NCBI GenBank assembly: GCA_944383695.1
Contig: CALWQP010000007.1
Span: forward strand, 1 to 64,000
Source of the DNA: an uncultured Mediterraneibacter sp.
GTDB lineage: Bacteria; Bacillota; Clostridia; Lachnospirales; Lachnospiraceae
Direction: 5' to 3'
DNA length: 64,000 nucleotides
Of this stretch, positions 43,424-52,621 are shown piece after piece. Below the pieces are notes generated by a model. It searched no databases. It saw only the letters and a program-made list of their open reading frames with translations, and was not told the origin of the DNA. Within the stretch, counting starts at the first letter, position 1; each line of letters opens with the position of its first letter. Position numbers and translations under genes: made by a program.

Positions 43424-44080
43424 ATGATACAGAAATGGATCAGCAGTATTTTGGCAGGTGGATTTATCGCAATGGGGGCAATGGTCTATCTGTCGGTTCC
43501 CAATGCTCTGGTTGGAAGCCTGCTCTTTGCAACTGGGATTTTCCTTGTGCTCAATCTGCACAACATGCTGTTTACAAGAGTCTGCCCGCTGATGGTATAT
43601 GTTCATCAATACAACTGGGGCGACATGGGGATCGCCTGGATCGGGAATGGGATCGGCGCTTTTCTGGCGGCTTGGGCAGTATCTCTTACACGGCTTGGAA
43701 ATACGCTTGGAGAAGCAGTGGCGGACATCAGTGAGACAAAGCTTGGCGACAGCCCGCTGAGTCTGTTTGTCCTTGGGATATTTTGTGCTTTTTTTGTCTC
43801 ATTTGCCGTACTTGTAGGCGCGAAACAGAAGCAGGGGTCATTCGGACAGATTTTCTATGTGTGGCTCTTTATCACGGCTTTTGTGTTCTGCGGGTTTGAG
43901 CATATCGTGGCAGATATGTTTTATATTTCCTGCTATGCCCTGAATTACGGCGTGCAGGTGTTTGATGTGGCCAAGGTGCTCGTATGCGTGACTGCAGGAA
44001 ACATAGCAGGAGGGCTGTTTATTGCCTGGGCGGTAAGAGAGCTGGATAAAAACAGAGAGCAGACCCTGGGTGTGCGTTAA
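43424..44080 (+). CDS. Formate/nitrite transporter family protein
   Basis: 218 residues from ATG 43424 (AGAGGAG upstream). About six transmembrane helices with FNT-like segments: SSILAGGFIAMGAMVYL, GSLLFATGIFLVLNLHNMLFT, WIGNGIGAFLAAW, FCGFEHIVADMFY (the FNT FEHxVANM motif, slightly changed) and NIAGGLFIAWAV. Pentameric anion channel or symporter for formate, nitrite, hydrosulfide or acetate; specificity is not readable. Formate is a predicted product of the catechol pathway, but the genes are 25 kb apart. Confidence 0.85.
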   Translation: MIQKWISSILAGGFIAMGAMVYLSVPNALVGSLLFATGIFLVLNLHNMLFTRVCPLMVYVHQYNWGDMGIAWIGNGIGAFLAAWAVSLTRLGNTLGEAVADISETKLGDSPLSLFVLGIFCAFFVSFAVLVGAKQKQGSFGQIFYVWLFITAFVFCGFEHIVADMFYISCYALNYGVQVFDVAKVLVCVTAGNIAGGLFIAWAVRELDKNREQTLGVR

Positions 44081-44097
44081 GGAAGGGGGAGACCGGA

Positions 44098-44604
44098 TTG
44101 AGAGCGATGCGCTTACATAAAAGAGAGCTACATGCCCCGGAGATCATCAAAGAAATTCTGGAAGAATGTGATGTGGTCAGGATCGGGACACAGGATGAAG
44201 AAGGGATGTTCATCATCCCGGTCAACTATGGCTACGATTTTTCTGTGTCAGGGGAAACGATGGAACTGGCGCTTTTCATACACGGCGCAGGCGAGGGAAG
44301 AAAAGCAGATGCCTTTGCCGCCAGCCCTTTTGTGGCAGTGGAGATGGACTGCCGCCATGGACTGATCACCGGAGATTATACATGCAGTTATTCCTATTCT
44401 TACCGGAGCATTATGGGAAGTGGGACAGTGCGCAGGCTTGAAGACGAGCAGGAGAAAATCTACGGCCTTACAAAGATCATGGAGCATATGGCTCCCGGGA
44501 CCAGGATTGATTTTCGTCCGGAGATGCTTGCGCGGACAGAGGTATTTTGTATTGAAGTGGAGCATTTTACAGGAAAAGAGAGAAAACGGAATAATGGACA
44601 CTGA
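44098..44604 (+). CDS. Pyridoxamine-5'-phosphate oxidase family (Nim-like) protein
   Basis: 168 residues from TTG 44098, which has GGGGGAG six bases upstream; ATG 44107 is the alternative. Split-barrel flavin-binding protein of the Nim/5-nitroimidazole-antibiotic-resistance type: CDVVRIGTQDEEGMFIIPVNYGYD, LALFIHGAGEGRKADAF, and SYSYRSIMGSGTVRRLED. Related proteins reduce nitroimidazoles or act as general flavin reductases. No resistance phenotype can be deduced. Runs 18 bases after the FNT gene. Confidence 0.85.
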   Translation: MRAMRLHKRELHAPEIIKEILEECDVVRIGTQDEEGMFIIPVNYGYDFSVSGETMELALFIHGAGEGRKADAFAASPFVAVEMDCRHGLITGDYTCSYSYSYRSIMGSGTVRRLEDEQEKIYGLTKIMEHMAPGTRIDFRPEMLARTEVFCIEVEHFTGKERKRNNGH

Positions 44605-44668
44605 TCAGCCATGAGAAATGAATAGAACATAACATGCCGCACATATACTGACTATAAAAGGCGTATGT

Positions 44669-44968
44669 GTGGCATTTTCTATGGAGAGAGAACAGATCAG
44701 GGAGCGGCTCGCATCGGCTGCAAGTATGCCGAAAGATGTAGTCATGGGAGCATCAGTGGTCACCGTGCTTGGAGACTTTGAAGTGTGTATCGAAAACTAC
44801 CGCGGGATCACAGAATATACAGAGTGCCTTGTCCGGGTGCAGACAAAAGGGGGACAGCTCAGGCTGACAGGCAGGAGACTTCAGATCGAGTATTACACCA
44901 ATGATGAGATGAAGATCACAGGGAAGATAAAGACGCTTGAATTTATCGATGGGAGGAACCAAGAGTGA
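44669..44968 (+). CDS. yqfC: Sporulation protein YqfC
   Basis: 99 residues from GTG 44669 (AAAAGG upstream); an internal ATG at 44681 is possible. YqfC/YabP-type beta-rich domain: VVMGASVVTVLGDFEVCIENYRGITEYTECLVRVQTKGGQLRLTGRRLQIEYY. In Bacillus it is made in the mother cell under sigma-E. CATATACT at 44642 with GAATAGA at 44620 (15-nt spacer) could be such a promoter, but this is weak. Overlaps yqfD by four bases. Confidence 0.85.
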   Translation: MAFSMEREQIRERLASAASMPKDVVMGASVVTVLGDFEVCIENYRGITEYTECLVRVQTKGGQLRLTGRRLQIEYYTNDEMKITGKIKTLEFIDGRNQE

Positions 44969-46272
44969 TCCGTTCATTCATCCGCTGGCTGAGGGGATAT
45001 GTCAGGCTATGCATAGCAGGCTATTCTCCGGAACGTTTCCTGAATATGTGCTGTTATCACCAGCTTTATATATGGGGCCTGGAACCCACTGGAAATGGAT
45101 ATGAGATGTATATGAGCATTTCTGATTTCCGGAAGCTGAAGCCTCTTGTCAGAAAAACGCATACAAGAGTCATACTGGCAGGAAGATATGGCTTCCCATT
45201 CTTTCTTGCCCGCTACCGGAAGAGAAAACTTTTTTTCGCAGGCCTTTTTGTGTGCGCGGTACTGCTATGGGGATATTCTCTTTTTATATGGGATATTCAT
45301 TTTGAGGGGAATGAGAGATATCCGGACACGACGCTTGCGGAATTTCTCGAGTCGGAGGGGGTGGCGCCTGCGATGTTAAGGAGCAGGGTAGACTGTCCGG
45401 GTATTGTAAAAGCGATCCGAAAGGAATATAATGATATCGTTTGGGTCTCTGCCTCGATTGATGGAAGCAGGCTGAAAATACAGATTAAAGAAAACGAGGA
45501 TACTTTTCCGGAAGAAGAGGAGGGAAATCCGGCGAATGAGGAGACTTCCGCTGAGGAGGACGCATCTGCCGCCTCCGGCAGCGAGGAGGAAAAACCAGTG
45601 GACCTGATAGCGGCCGCTGATGGCGTGATAACAGAAATCGTCACAAGATCGGGAGTGCCCCAGGTGCATGTGGGAGACACTGTAAAAAAGGGGGATATCC
45701 TTGTCCTCGGAAGAGTGGAAGTGGTCAATGACAGCCAGGAAGTAGTGGGCTATCAGTATCACAGGTCAGATGCGGATGTGTTTGCCGACACACAGATGGA
45801 GTACACGGATACCCTGTCTCTGACTTATCAGGAGAAGGTTTATGATGGAAAAAAGAGATACCAGCCCTTCATCCGTCTGGCTGACTGGACAGTCTCTGTG
45901 GGCAGCATAAAGAATAAATATGAGTATAGCGAGACATTTTCAGAGGAAACACAGGTCAGGCTGGGTGAGAATTTTTATCTGCCTTTTTCATACGGACTGA
46001 AGACTGCGAAGTCGTATTCTTTTGAAAAAAAGACATATACGGAAGAAGAGGCCAGGCAGCTTCTGAGTCTGGATTTTAACCGGTTTTGCGAAGATTTGGA
46101 GGAAAAAGGTATTCAAATAAGGGAAAATAGTGTTAAAATACATTTATATGAAAATTCTGCCACTGCCTCGGGCACGCTTTATCTGAATGAGAGGATCACT
46201 GAGGAGGCAGATACAGAAATATTAACAGTCGAAAGGAAAGAAACGGATGAGTCTGTCGGAACTGATGATTGA
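44965..46272 (+). CDS. yqfD: Sporulation protein YqfD
   Basis: 435 residues from GTG 44965 in the GTGA overlap, with GGGAGG upstream. One N-terminal membrane helix (KLFFAGLFVCAVLLWGYSLFIW, about residues 89-110) follows a cytoplasmic head (FNMCCYHQLYIWGLEP). A long extracytoplasmic part contains EGNERYPDTTLAEFLESEGV and GDTVKKGDILVLGRVEVVND, which looks like a biotinyl/lipoyl-like hammerhead. An acidic Glu-rich insertion (about residues 175-205) is notable. Needed for mother-cell or engulfment steps in relatives. Overlaps phoH by 26 bases. Confidence 0.9.
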   Translation: MIRSFIRWLRGYVRLCIAGYSPERFLNMCCYHQLYIWGLEPTGNGYEMYMSISDFRKLKPLVRKTHTRVILAGRYGFPFFLARYRKRKLFFAGLFVCAVLLWGYSLFIWDIHFEGNERYPDTTLAEFLESEGVAPAMLRSRVDCPGIVKAIRKEYNDIVWVSASIDGSRLKIQIKENEDTFPEEEEGNPANEETSAEEDASAASGSEEEKPVDLIAAADGVITEIVTRSGVPQVHVGDTVKKGDILVLGRVEVVNDSQEVVGYQYHRSDADVFADTQMEYTDTLSLTYQEKVYDGKKRYQPFIRLADWTVSVGSIKNKYEYSETFSEETQVRLGENFYLPFSYGLKTAKSYSFEKKTYTEEEARQLLSLDFNRFCEDLEEKGIQIRENSVKIHLYENSATASGTLYLNERITEEADTEILTVERKETDESVGTDD

Positions 46273-47254
46273 CATACCGGCCGAACATGAGGCAAACGTG
46301 TTCGGACAGTTTGACGCATATGCAAAGAAGCTTGAGAGGACATTTCATGTGACTTTGATCGCAAGGGATGGGAGCACGAAGATCGTGGGAGAGAGCGCGG
46401 CGGCTGAAAAGGCGCTCCGCGTGCTCACCCAGCTCGTCGAATTATCAAAGCGGGGAAATACGATCACAGAGCAGAATGTGGACTATGCGATTTCACTCGT
46501 TTTTGATGACCAGGAGGAGGGGATCGTAGAGATCGACAGGGAGCTCATCTGTCATACTCTCCAGGGAAAGCCGATCAAGCCCAAGACGCTGGGACAGAAA
46601 AAATATGTAGACGCCATCCGCAATGAAATGATCACCTTCGGACTGGGACCGGCAGGAACAGGGAAGACCTATCTTGCAATGGCAATGGCCATCACTGCAT
46701 TTAAGAGGAATGAAGTGAGCAGGATCATCCTGACACGCCCTGCCATCGAGGCGGGTGAGAAGCTGGGATTTCTCCCGGGAGACCTCCAGAGCAAGATCGA
46801 CCCCTATCTCCGTCCGCTTTACGATGCGCTTTATCAGATCATGGGGGCCGAGAGCTTTATCAAGAATTTGGAGAAAGGGCTGATCGAGGTGGCCCCTCTT
46901 GCTTACATGAGGGGGAGGACCCTTGACAATGCATTTATCATCCTTGACGAGGCGCAGAATACCACTCCGGCACAGATGAAGATGTTCCTTACAAGGATCG
47001 GGTTTGGCTCCAAGGTCGTCATTACCGGCGATTCCACCCAGAAAGACCTTCCGGCGGGCGCGGTGTCCGGTCTGGACGTGGCTGTGAAGGTGGTAAAAGA
47101 CCTGGAGGGGATCAGCATCTGTACGCTGACGAGCAAGGATGTAGTCCGTCATCCCCTTGTACAGAGGATCGTCAAGGCTTATGAAGAATATGAGAAAAAG
47201 AGTGAAAGGAAGAATGCCGGAAGGACAAAGGGCGGCAGGAGGAAAAACGTATGA
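46247..47254 (+). CDS. phoH: PhoH-family ATPase
   Basis: 335 residues. N-terminal KH-like region then a PhoH ATPase domain: PKTLGQKKYVDAI, Walker A GLGPAGTGKTYLAMAMA (about residues 128-144), GEKLGFLPGDLQSKIDPYLRPLYDAL, and Walker B FIILDEAQNTTPAQMKMFLTRIG. Conserved neighbour of ybeY, suggesting RNA metabolism or ribosome maturation. The C-terminus is Lys/Arg-rich (ERKNAGRTKGGRRKN) and its stop overlaps the ybeY start. Confidence 0.95.
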   Translation: MSLSELMIDIPAEHEANVFGQFDAYAKKLERTFHVTLIARDGSTKIVGESAAAEKALRVLTQLVELSKRGNTITEQNVDYAISLVFDDQEEGIVEIDRELICHTLQGKPIKPKTLGQKKYVDAIRNEMITFGLGPAGTGKTYLAMAMAITAFKRNEVSRIILTRPAIEAGEKLGFLPGDLQSKIDPYLRPLYDALYQIMGAESFIKNLEKGLIEVAPLAYMRGRTLDNAFIILDEAQNTTPAQMKMFLTRIGFGSKVVITGDSTQKDLPAGAVSGLDVAVKVVKDLEGISICTLTSKDVVRHPLVQRIVKAYEEYEKKSERKNAGRTKGGRRKNV

Positions 47255-47745
47255 CGCTTTATATCGAAGAGGAAGGAAATGTGACGCTGCCCTTTGACGT
47301 AAAGGAGACGGCTGAGTTCATAGTGGGGACAGTGCTGGACTGTGAGGAGTGTCCCTATGAGGCTGAAGTGAATCTTCTCCTTACCGACGATGAAGAGATC
47401 CGCGTCATGAACCGGGAACACAGGCAGATCGACCGGGCGACGGACGTGCTCTCTTTTCCCATGCTGGAATATGAAACGCCAGGAGATCTCTCCGGTACTG
47501 AAGAGACAGCAGATGCGTTCAATCCGGAGACCGGCGAACTCATGCTGGGGGATATCGTGATATCAAAAGACCGGGTCGTGGGACAGGCAGAGGAATACGG
47601 ACATTCCGTGAGGAGGGAGTATGCCTTTTTGATCGCCCACAGTATGCTCCATCTTCTTGGATATGACCATATGGAGGAAGAGGAGCGCAGACTCATGGAG
47701 GACAGGCAGCGGGCCATCATGGAGAAAGCAGGAATACCGCGCTGA
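47251..47745 (+). CDS. ybeY: Endoribonuclease YbeY
   Basis: 164 residues. Zinc-dependent RNase required for 16S rRNA 3' maturation and ribosome quality control. The metal site HxxxHxxGYDH is HSMLHLLGYDHMEEEE (about residues 130-145), with Ser where Gly is usual. DRATDVLSFPM and GDIVISKDRVVGQAEEYGHS are typical. The ATGA overlap with phoH indicates coupling. Confidence 0.94.
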   Translation: MTLYIEEEGNVTLPFDVKETAEFIVGTVLDCEECPYEAEVNLLLTDDEEIRVMNREHRQIDRATDVLSFPMLEYETPGDLSGTEETADAFNPETGELMLGDIVISKDRVVGQAEEYGHSVRREYAFLIAHSMLHLLGYDHMEEEERRLMEDRQRAIMEKAGIPR

Positions 47746-47777
47746 TCCGAGAATAAAGAGAGCTGGAGGAAATAGAA

Positions 47778-49457
47778 ATGGCAGATACACCAAAGACGAG
47801 AGTTCGATCCGCTCAAAATGACGATTTTATCGCACAGGGCGCGATCCTAGCCGCGGCGACTGTCCTTACAAAGGTCATAGGCGTCATATACAGGATCCCC
47901 CTTGCAAATATACTGGGAGACGCCGGTAATGGGTTCTATGGATATGCGTATCAGATTTATGCCATGGCGCTTATGGTCTCGTCCCTGAGTCTTCCGACTG
48001 CTGTCTCCAAGCTGGTATCCGCCAAGCTGGCAGCAGGACAGAAGAGGAATTCCGTCCGCGTATTCCGCTGTTCCATGCTCTTTGCGGTGGTCGTGGGACT
48101 GGTCATTACTGCGGCAGTTTTTTTCGGAGCAGATGCGATTTCCGTGTACGCAATGAAATCCCCTTTGAGCGTCTATGCTCTCCAGATGCTCGCGCCGGGG
48201 CTTTTCCTTGTCGCGGTCATGGCTGTGATCAGAGGATATTTCCAGGGACTTGGCTCTATGATGCCGACAGCGGTGTCGCAGATCATCGAGCAGCTTATTC
48301 GCGCGGTGGTCAGCATCATGGGTGCAAGTATGTTCGTGGACATCGGCACCCGGGCAGGCGAGAAAGCGGGAGAAGAGCTTTTGGGACCGGCATATGGCGC
48401 GGCCGGGGCAACGCTGGGGACCGTGCTGGGTGCTCTTATTGCCCTGATCTTTCTGATTTTTGTCATATGGGCTTATCGGGGACAGATGAACAGGCAGTAC
48501 CAGACAGACCGTTCCGGGAAAGAAGACAGCTACCGCAATATCCTGAAGGTGCTTGTTCTTACAGCCGTCCCGATCCTGTTCAGTACAGCAATTTATAATA
48601 TCAATCAGCTACTTGACCTTACTATTTTTAATCATATCATGGAGGCGCAGGGATATGTGGAGGAGGAATATATGGCGCTCCAGGGGATTTATTCAGGCAA
48701 GTATGACACGCTGGTCAATGTGCCTCTTTCCATCCCATGGGCGCTGTGCTCGTCTGTAGTGCCCAGTCTGACAGCGGCAGTTGCCACCAGGTCAAGACGG
48801 CTGGTGCATGAGAAGATCGATCAGACACTGCGGCTGACGATGGTCATTACGATCCCATGCGGTATGGGCTTTCTCGTGCTGGCATCGCCGCTTATGGTGC
48901 TGCTTTATAATGACGCCAGCAAAACGCCCGCTTATCTGCTCATGATGGGATCAGTCGTTGTGGTGCTGTATGGGTGGTCGTCTATATCGAATTCTATCCT
49001 GCATGGGCTGAACCATATATCCAGCCCGGCGAAGAACGCATGTGCCGCGCTGGTGATCCATCTTGCCGCGTTTGTAGCCATGATGGTGGCATTTAAAATG
49101 AACGTCTATGCGCTGGCAGCGGGAAACATTGTTTTTGCCGCATGCATGTGTTATCTCAACCAGAGAAAAGTACATAAGGTGTGCGGGTTCAGGATGAATG
49201 TTATGGATACATTTGTAAAACCGCTCATTGCATCTGCTGTTATGGGAATCGTAACTTACGCAGTGCATCTGGCGATGGACCTTTTAGTGGGCGGGCGCTG
49301 GATTCCGACGATTATTGCGATTCTTACAGCGATCATTGTCTACGTAGTCGTCGTTCTCAAGATCGGGACGCTGTCAGATGAGGATATCGAGGCGCTCCCC
49401 ATGGGTGCGAGGCTGCTCCGGCTGTGCAGAAAGCTGCATCTGATGCCTGCAGGATAA
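47778..49457 (+). CDS. SpoVB/MurJ-like oligosaccharide flippase
   Basis: 559-residue polytopic protein of the MOP superfamily with about 14 helices. QGAILAAATVLTKVIGVIYRIPLANILGDAGNGFYGYAYQIYAMAL is the hallmark opening of SpoVB and YabM-type proteins, followed by SLSLPTAVSKLVSAKLAAG. In Bacilli SpoVB and its relatives export lipid-linked cell wall or spore cortex precursors. Lies 32 bases after ybeY and its own site GCTGGAGGAA. Whether it acts in cortex synthesis or vegetative wall growth is open. Confidence 0.92.
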   Translation: MADTPKTRVRSAQNDDFIAQGAILAAATVLTKVIGVIYRIPLANILGDAGNGFYGYAYQIYAMALMVSSLSLPTAVSKLVSAKLAAGQKRNSVRVFRCSMLFAVVVGLVITAAVFFGADAISVYAMKSPLSVYALQMLAPGLFLVAVMAVIRGYFQGLGSMMPTAVSQIIEQLIRAVVSIMGASMFVDIGTRAGEKAGEELLGPAYGAAGATLGTVLGALIALIFLIFVIWAYRGQMNRQYQTDRSGKEDSYRNILKVLVLTAVPILFSTAIYNINQLLDLTIFNHIMEAQGYVEEEYMALQGIYSGKYDTLVNVPLSIPWALCSSVVPSLTAAVATRSRRLVHEKIDQTLRLTMVITIPCGMGFLVLASPLMVLLYNDASKTPAYLLMMGSVVVVLYGWSSISNSILHGLNHISSPAKNACAALVIHLAAFVAMMVAFKMNVYALAAGNIVFAACMCYLNQRKVHKVCGFRMNVMDTFVKPLIASAVMGIVTYAVHLAMDLLVGGRWIPTIIAILTAIIVYVVVVLKIGTLSDEDIEALPMGARLLRLCRKLHLMPAG

Positions 49458-49563
49458 GAGCAGAAAAAGCAGAGCTGCACAGTTAAACCAAGTTCTCAAA
49501 GAAGTTCAAAATTGTATAAAATAAGTCAAAAAGCCAATAATGTATAAAAAAGGAGTGGAAATT

Positions 49564-49941
49564 ATGAAATCCAGATACATTATCGGCTTTTTTGCGGCAT
49601 TTTTGGTATTGGGAATGCTGCTTACAGCAGGATACCGGCTCACTTATGATCATGTGATGGACAGGCAGGAGGCGCAGGCAAGGGATGAAGTGTCCGGGAC
49701 TGAAAGTATTGCGGCTGAAGGAGAAAAAGTAACAAACCCTGAGGATGGAGAAGAGGGATTCTACCTGTGCGAACTTCAAGGATTTGTGGCCGTGTATCTG
49801 AGCGACCGGAAGACTATCTATGAATTTACGGAGATTCCTGTGACAGATCTGCCTGCGGAGGTACAGCAGGAGGTTGCAGAAGGGAAATACGTTGCAACGG
49901 TAAAGGAACTGTATGCATTTCTCGAAAACTATTCCAGTTGA
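49564..49941 (+). CDS. Membrane-anchored protein with BofC-like C-terminal domain
   Basis: 125 residues from ATG 49564 (AAAGGAGTGG upstream). One N-terminal helix (residues 5-24), a polar acidic linker, then an alpha/beta domain: GFYLCELQGFVAVYLSDRKTIYEFTEIPVTDLPAEVQQEVAEGKYVATVKELYAFLENYSS. The domain resembles the C-terminal domain of BofC, a forespore inhibitor of SpoIVB signalling, but I am not certain. Likely a small extracytoplasmic domain tethered to the membrane. Confidence 0.65.
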   Translation: MKSRYIIGFFAAFLVLGMLLTAGYRLTYDHVMDRQEAQARDEVSGTESIAAEGEKVTNPEDGEEGFYLCELQGFVAVYLSDRKTIYEFTEIPVTDLPAEVQQEVAEGKYVATVKELYAFLENYSS

Positions 49942-50078
49942 TGCAAGCCTGCGGAACATGGACATGGCGGATGTCTGTCTGGACGAAGGAGAATAAATAG
50001 TGTATAATACAGTCCGGTGAAAAAGAAGCGCCCGGAAAACAGCGCGTCAGACCAGGGAAAAGAGCGGAGAGGAAAAGT

Positions 50079-50300
50079 ATGGACGAACAGAAGATAAAAA
50101 GGATTAATGAGCTGTACAGAAAATCAAAGGCGGAAGGACTCACAGAGGCAGAACGTCAGGAACAGAAGGTGCTGCGCGCAGAGTATCTCGAGGCTGTGAA
50201 GCGCAATCTCAGAGGACAGCTCAATAATATCGATATTGAAGAGAAAGACGGGACAGTCATAAATCTCGGCGAAAAATATGGAAACAAAAGAGGAAATTAG
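50079..50300 (+). CDS. DUF896 (YnzC-like) protein
   Basis: 73-residue helical protein: MDEQKIKRINELYRKSKAEGLTEAERQEQKVLRAEYL then a basic stretch and a C-terminal INLGEKY tail. Matches the YnzC/DUF896 family; in Bacillus some members are linked to the SOS response. Function not settled. Overlaps the next gene by 23 bases. Confidence 0.9.
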   Translation: MDEQKIKRINELYRKSKAEGLTEAERQEQKVLRAEYLEAVKRNLRGQLNNIDIEEKDGTVINLGEKYGNKRGN

Positions 50301-50865
50301 AAAATATGCCCTTGAGCTCAGGGCGGGGCTTCAAATGCCGCAGCGCCGCGCGGCGGAGAGGTCGATCACAGAACGCCTTGTGGAAGAACCTCTCTATGAG
50401 AACGCCCGCTGTATATACTGTTACGCATCTTTTCGCGATGAAGTGGATACCTCCGGTATTATCAGGGAATCTCTGATCCGGGAAAAGAAAGTAGCGGTTC
50501 CCAGAGTCACCGGCAGGAGAAAAATGGAGTTTTACTTTATAAAAAGTATGGCTGACTTAAGACCGGGGACCTGGAATATACCAGAGCCCGGACCATGGTG
50601 TGAAAAAGCTCCTCAGCCGGATGAAGAGACGCTGATTATCCTGCCAGGGGCTGCTTTTGACTGCTCAGGCGCACGGATCGGATACGGCGGCGGGTTTTAT
50701 GACGCCTACCTTGAGAGAAACGATAAATGCAGGAAGGCGGCGCTTGCGTTTGATGTACAGTGTATGGACAAGATTCCTGTGGATGACCATGACATCCGGG
50801 CTGAAATTATTATTACGGAAAAGGAGCTGATCACATGTTCTCAGGATTACCCGGAGACCCGGTGA
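50278..50865 (+). CDS. 5-formyltetrahydrofolate cyclo-ligase
   Basis: 195 residues. Converts 5-formyl-THF and ATP to 5,10-methenyl-THF, keeping folate in use. KEEIRKYALELRAGL at the start, the conserved basic residues in VAVPRVTGRRKMEFYFI, and LIILPGAAFDCSGARIGYGGGFYDAYLER with the glycine-rich Mg-ATP loop are all present. Length is normal. It overlaps the DUF896 gene by 23 bases and the DUF4250 gene by 31 bases, so the three are translated together. Confidence 0.93.
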   Translation: METKEEIRKYALELRAGLQMPQRRAAERSITERLVEEPLYENARCIYCYASFRDEVDTSGIIRESLIREKKVAVPRVTGRRKMEFYFIKSMADLRPGTWNIPEPGPWCEKAPQPDEETLIILPGAAFDCSGARIGYGGGFYDAYLERNDKCRKAALAFDVQCMDKIPVDDHDIRAEIIITEKELITCSQDYPETR

Positions 50866-51017
50866 TGCTTTTAGGCGTGATCAATACAAAGCTGAGAGAT
50901 TTTTATCCGTCGCTGGAGGCGCTCTGTGATGACATGCAGATCGATGAAGATGAGCTGACGGAGAAGCTTGCTGCCATTGATTATACATATGATACAAAGA
51001 GAAACCAGTTTGTTTAA
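50835..51017 (+). CDS. DUF4250 protein
   Basis: 60 residues: LPGDPVMLLGVINTKLRDFYPSLEALCDDMQIDEDELTEKLAAIDYTYDTKRNQFV, a helical small protein common in Lachnospiraceae. AAGGAG lies eight bases before the ATG at 50835, inside the end of the cyclo-ligase gene; an in-frame ATG at 50865 would omit the conserved DPVM. Function unknown. Confidence 0.85.
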   Translation: MFSGLPGDPVMLLGVINTKLRDFYPSLEALCDDMQIDEDELTEKLAAIDYTYDTKRNQFV

Positions 51018-51051
51018 CAGGTAAATGTAAGAAAAGCAGGGAAAGAAAAGT

Positions 51052-52497
51052 ATGGAGAATAAGAAAATGAATCTGGCTGAGCGGGAGATGGAAATCCCTG
51101 CATCTGAGCCGGAAAGACAATATTATTTTATTGAGCGGGCAAGGCAGGATCTGGAGAAGATGAAAGAAGCCGCAGGGCGGCAGCTTACGTTCTGCGTCAC
51201 GACTTTCGGATGCCAGATGAATGCGAGAGATTCGGAAAAACTCGTAGGAATACTGGAACAGGTAGGATACATAGAAGAACCAGACGAAGAGAAAGCAGAT
51301 TTCGTTATCTACAATACATGTACTGTACGCGAGAACGCCAATCAGCGTGTGTATGGAAGGCTGGGACAGCTTGGACATATCAAGAAGAAAAACCCCCACA
51401 TGATGATCGCGCTCTGCGGATGTATGATGCAGAAGCCGGAGGTCGTTGAGAAGCTGAAGAAAAGCTACCGGTTTATTGACCTGATCTTTGGTACTCATAA
51501 TATCTACAAGTTTGCAGAGCTGCTGGCGACCCGCATGGAATCCGGGCGCATGGTCATCGACATCTGGAAGGATACGGACAAGATCGTGGAAGATCTGCCC
51601 AGTGAAAGAAAATATCCTTTCAAGTCCGGGGTCAATATTATGTTTGGCTGCAATAATTTCTGCAGCTATTGCATCGTGCCTTATGTGAGGGGACGCGAGA
51701 GGAGCCGTGACCCGCGGGCGATCATCCGTGAGATCGAGCGCCTTGTCGCTGACGGCGTGGTGGAAGTCATGCTTCTGGGACAGAATGTCAATTCTTATGG
51801 AAAGACGCTGGAAGAACCTATGACATTCGCGCAGCTTTTAAAAGAAATCGAGAAAATAGATGGACTTGAGAGGATACGCTTTATGACGTCTCATCCCAAA
51901 GATCTGTCGGATGAATTGATCGAAGTGATGGGGCAGTCCAGAAAAATCTGCAGACATCTCCATCTGCCGGTCCAGTCAGGGAGCAGCCGCATCCTTGAGA
52001 AGATGAACCGCAGATATACGAAAGAACATTATCTGGAACTGGTAAAGAAGATCAGGGCAGCAGTGCCGGATATTTCCCTGACCACAGATATCATCGTCGG
52101 TTTTCCGGGAGAAATGGAGGAAGATTTCCAGGAGACGCTGGATGTGGTGCGGCAAGTGCGGTATGATAGCGCCTTTACTTTTATTTATTCCAAACGCACC
52201 GGAACGCCTGCGGCGGCGATGGAGGAACAGGTGTCGGAGGACGTGGTGAAGGACCGGTTTGACCGGCTGCTCACGGAAGTGCAGAAAATTGCCGGAGAAA
52301 TGTGCTCTGTCCATCAGGGCGCTGTGCAGACAGTGCTGGTGGAATCCGTAAATGAGCACGATCCGGAATTGATGACCGGACGACTGAGCAACAATCTTCT
52401 TGTACATTTCCCGGGAGATGAGTCTCTAATTGGAAAACTGGTGGATGTCAGTCTGGATGAGTGCAGGGGATTCTATTACATCGGGAGACAGATTTAG
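51052..52497 (+). CDS. miaB: tRNA-i6A37 methylthiotransferase MiaB
   Basis: 481-residue radical SAM enzyme adding a methylthio group to isopentenyladenosine 37 of tRNA. The N-terminal UPF0004 domain contains three cysteines (TFGCQMNARDSE, NTCTVREN and LCGCMMQK) for the auxiliary cluster. The radical SAM CxxxCxxC is GCNNFCSYCIVPYVRGRERSR. TRAM domain closes the protein. The N-terminus is about 40 residues longer than E. coli MiaB, normal for Clostridia. Followed by a strong hairpin. Confidence 0.95.
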   Translation: MENKKMNLAEREMEIPASEPERQYYFIERARQDLEKMKEAAGRQLTFCVTTFGCQMNARDSEKLVGILEQVGYIEEPDEEKADFVIYNTCTVRENANQRVYGRLGQLGHIKKKNPHMMIALCGCMMQKPEVVEKLKKSYRFIDLIFGTHNIYKFAELLATRMESGRMVIDIWKDTDKIVEDLPSERKYPFKSGVNIMFGCNNFCSYCIVPYVRGRERSRDPRAIIREIERLVADGVVEVMLLGQNVNSYGKTLEEPMTFAQLLKEIEKIDGLERIRFMTSHPKDLSDELIEVMGQSRKICRHLHLPVQSGSSRILEKMNRRYTKEHYLELVKKIRAAVPDISLTTDIIVGFPGEMEEDFQETLDVVRQVRYDSAFTFIYSKRTGTPAAAMEEQVSEDVVKDRFDRLLTEVQKIAGEMCSVHQGAVQTVLVESVNEHDPELMTGRLSNNLLVHFPGDESLIGKLVDVSLDECRGFYYIGRQI

Positions 52498-52567
52498 ACA
52501 AAATGCTTGTTGCCTAAACGAATCGTAGAGTGTGGTTGCTTTTGAATTCGTTTTTTATTACTAGGAT

Positions 52568-52621
52568 AAAAAGGTCATTACTCTATAGGAAATTAGTTTT
52601 CTATGGAGTAATGACCTTTTT
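52568..52621. terminator. Terminator after miaB, long inverted repeat
   Basis: A nearly perfect 25-bp inverted repeat (52568-52592 with 52597-52621), starting with five A and ending with five T, so it can act on both strands. One arm overlaps the end of the remnant gene on the minus strand. Confidence 0.85.

Noticed and set aside
43424-44080. Direct role of the FNT channel in export of formate from catechol breakdown
   Set aside because: The gene is 25 kb from the catechol operon and shares no visible control signal with it, so the link is not supported.
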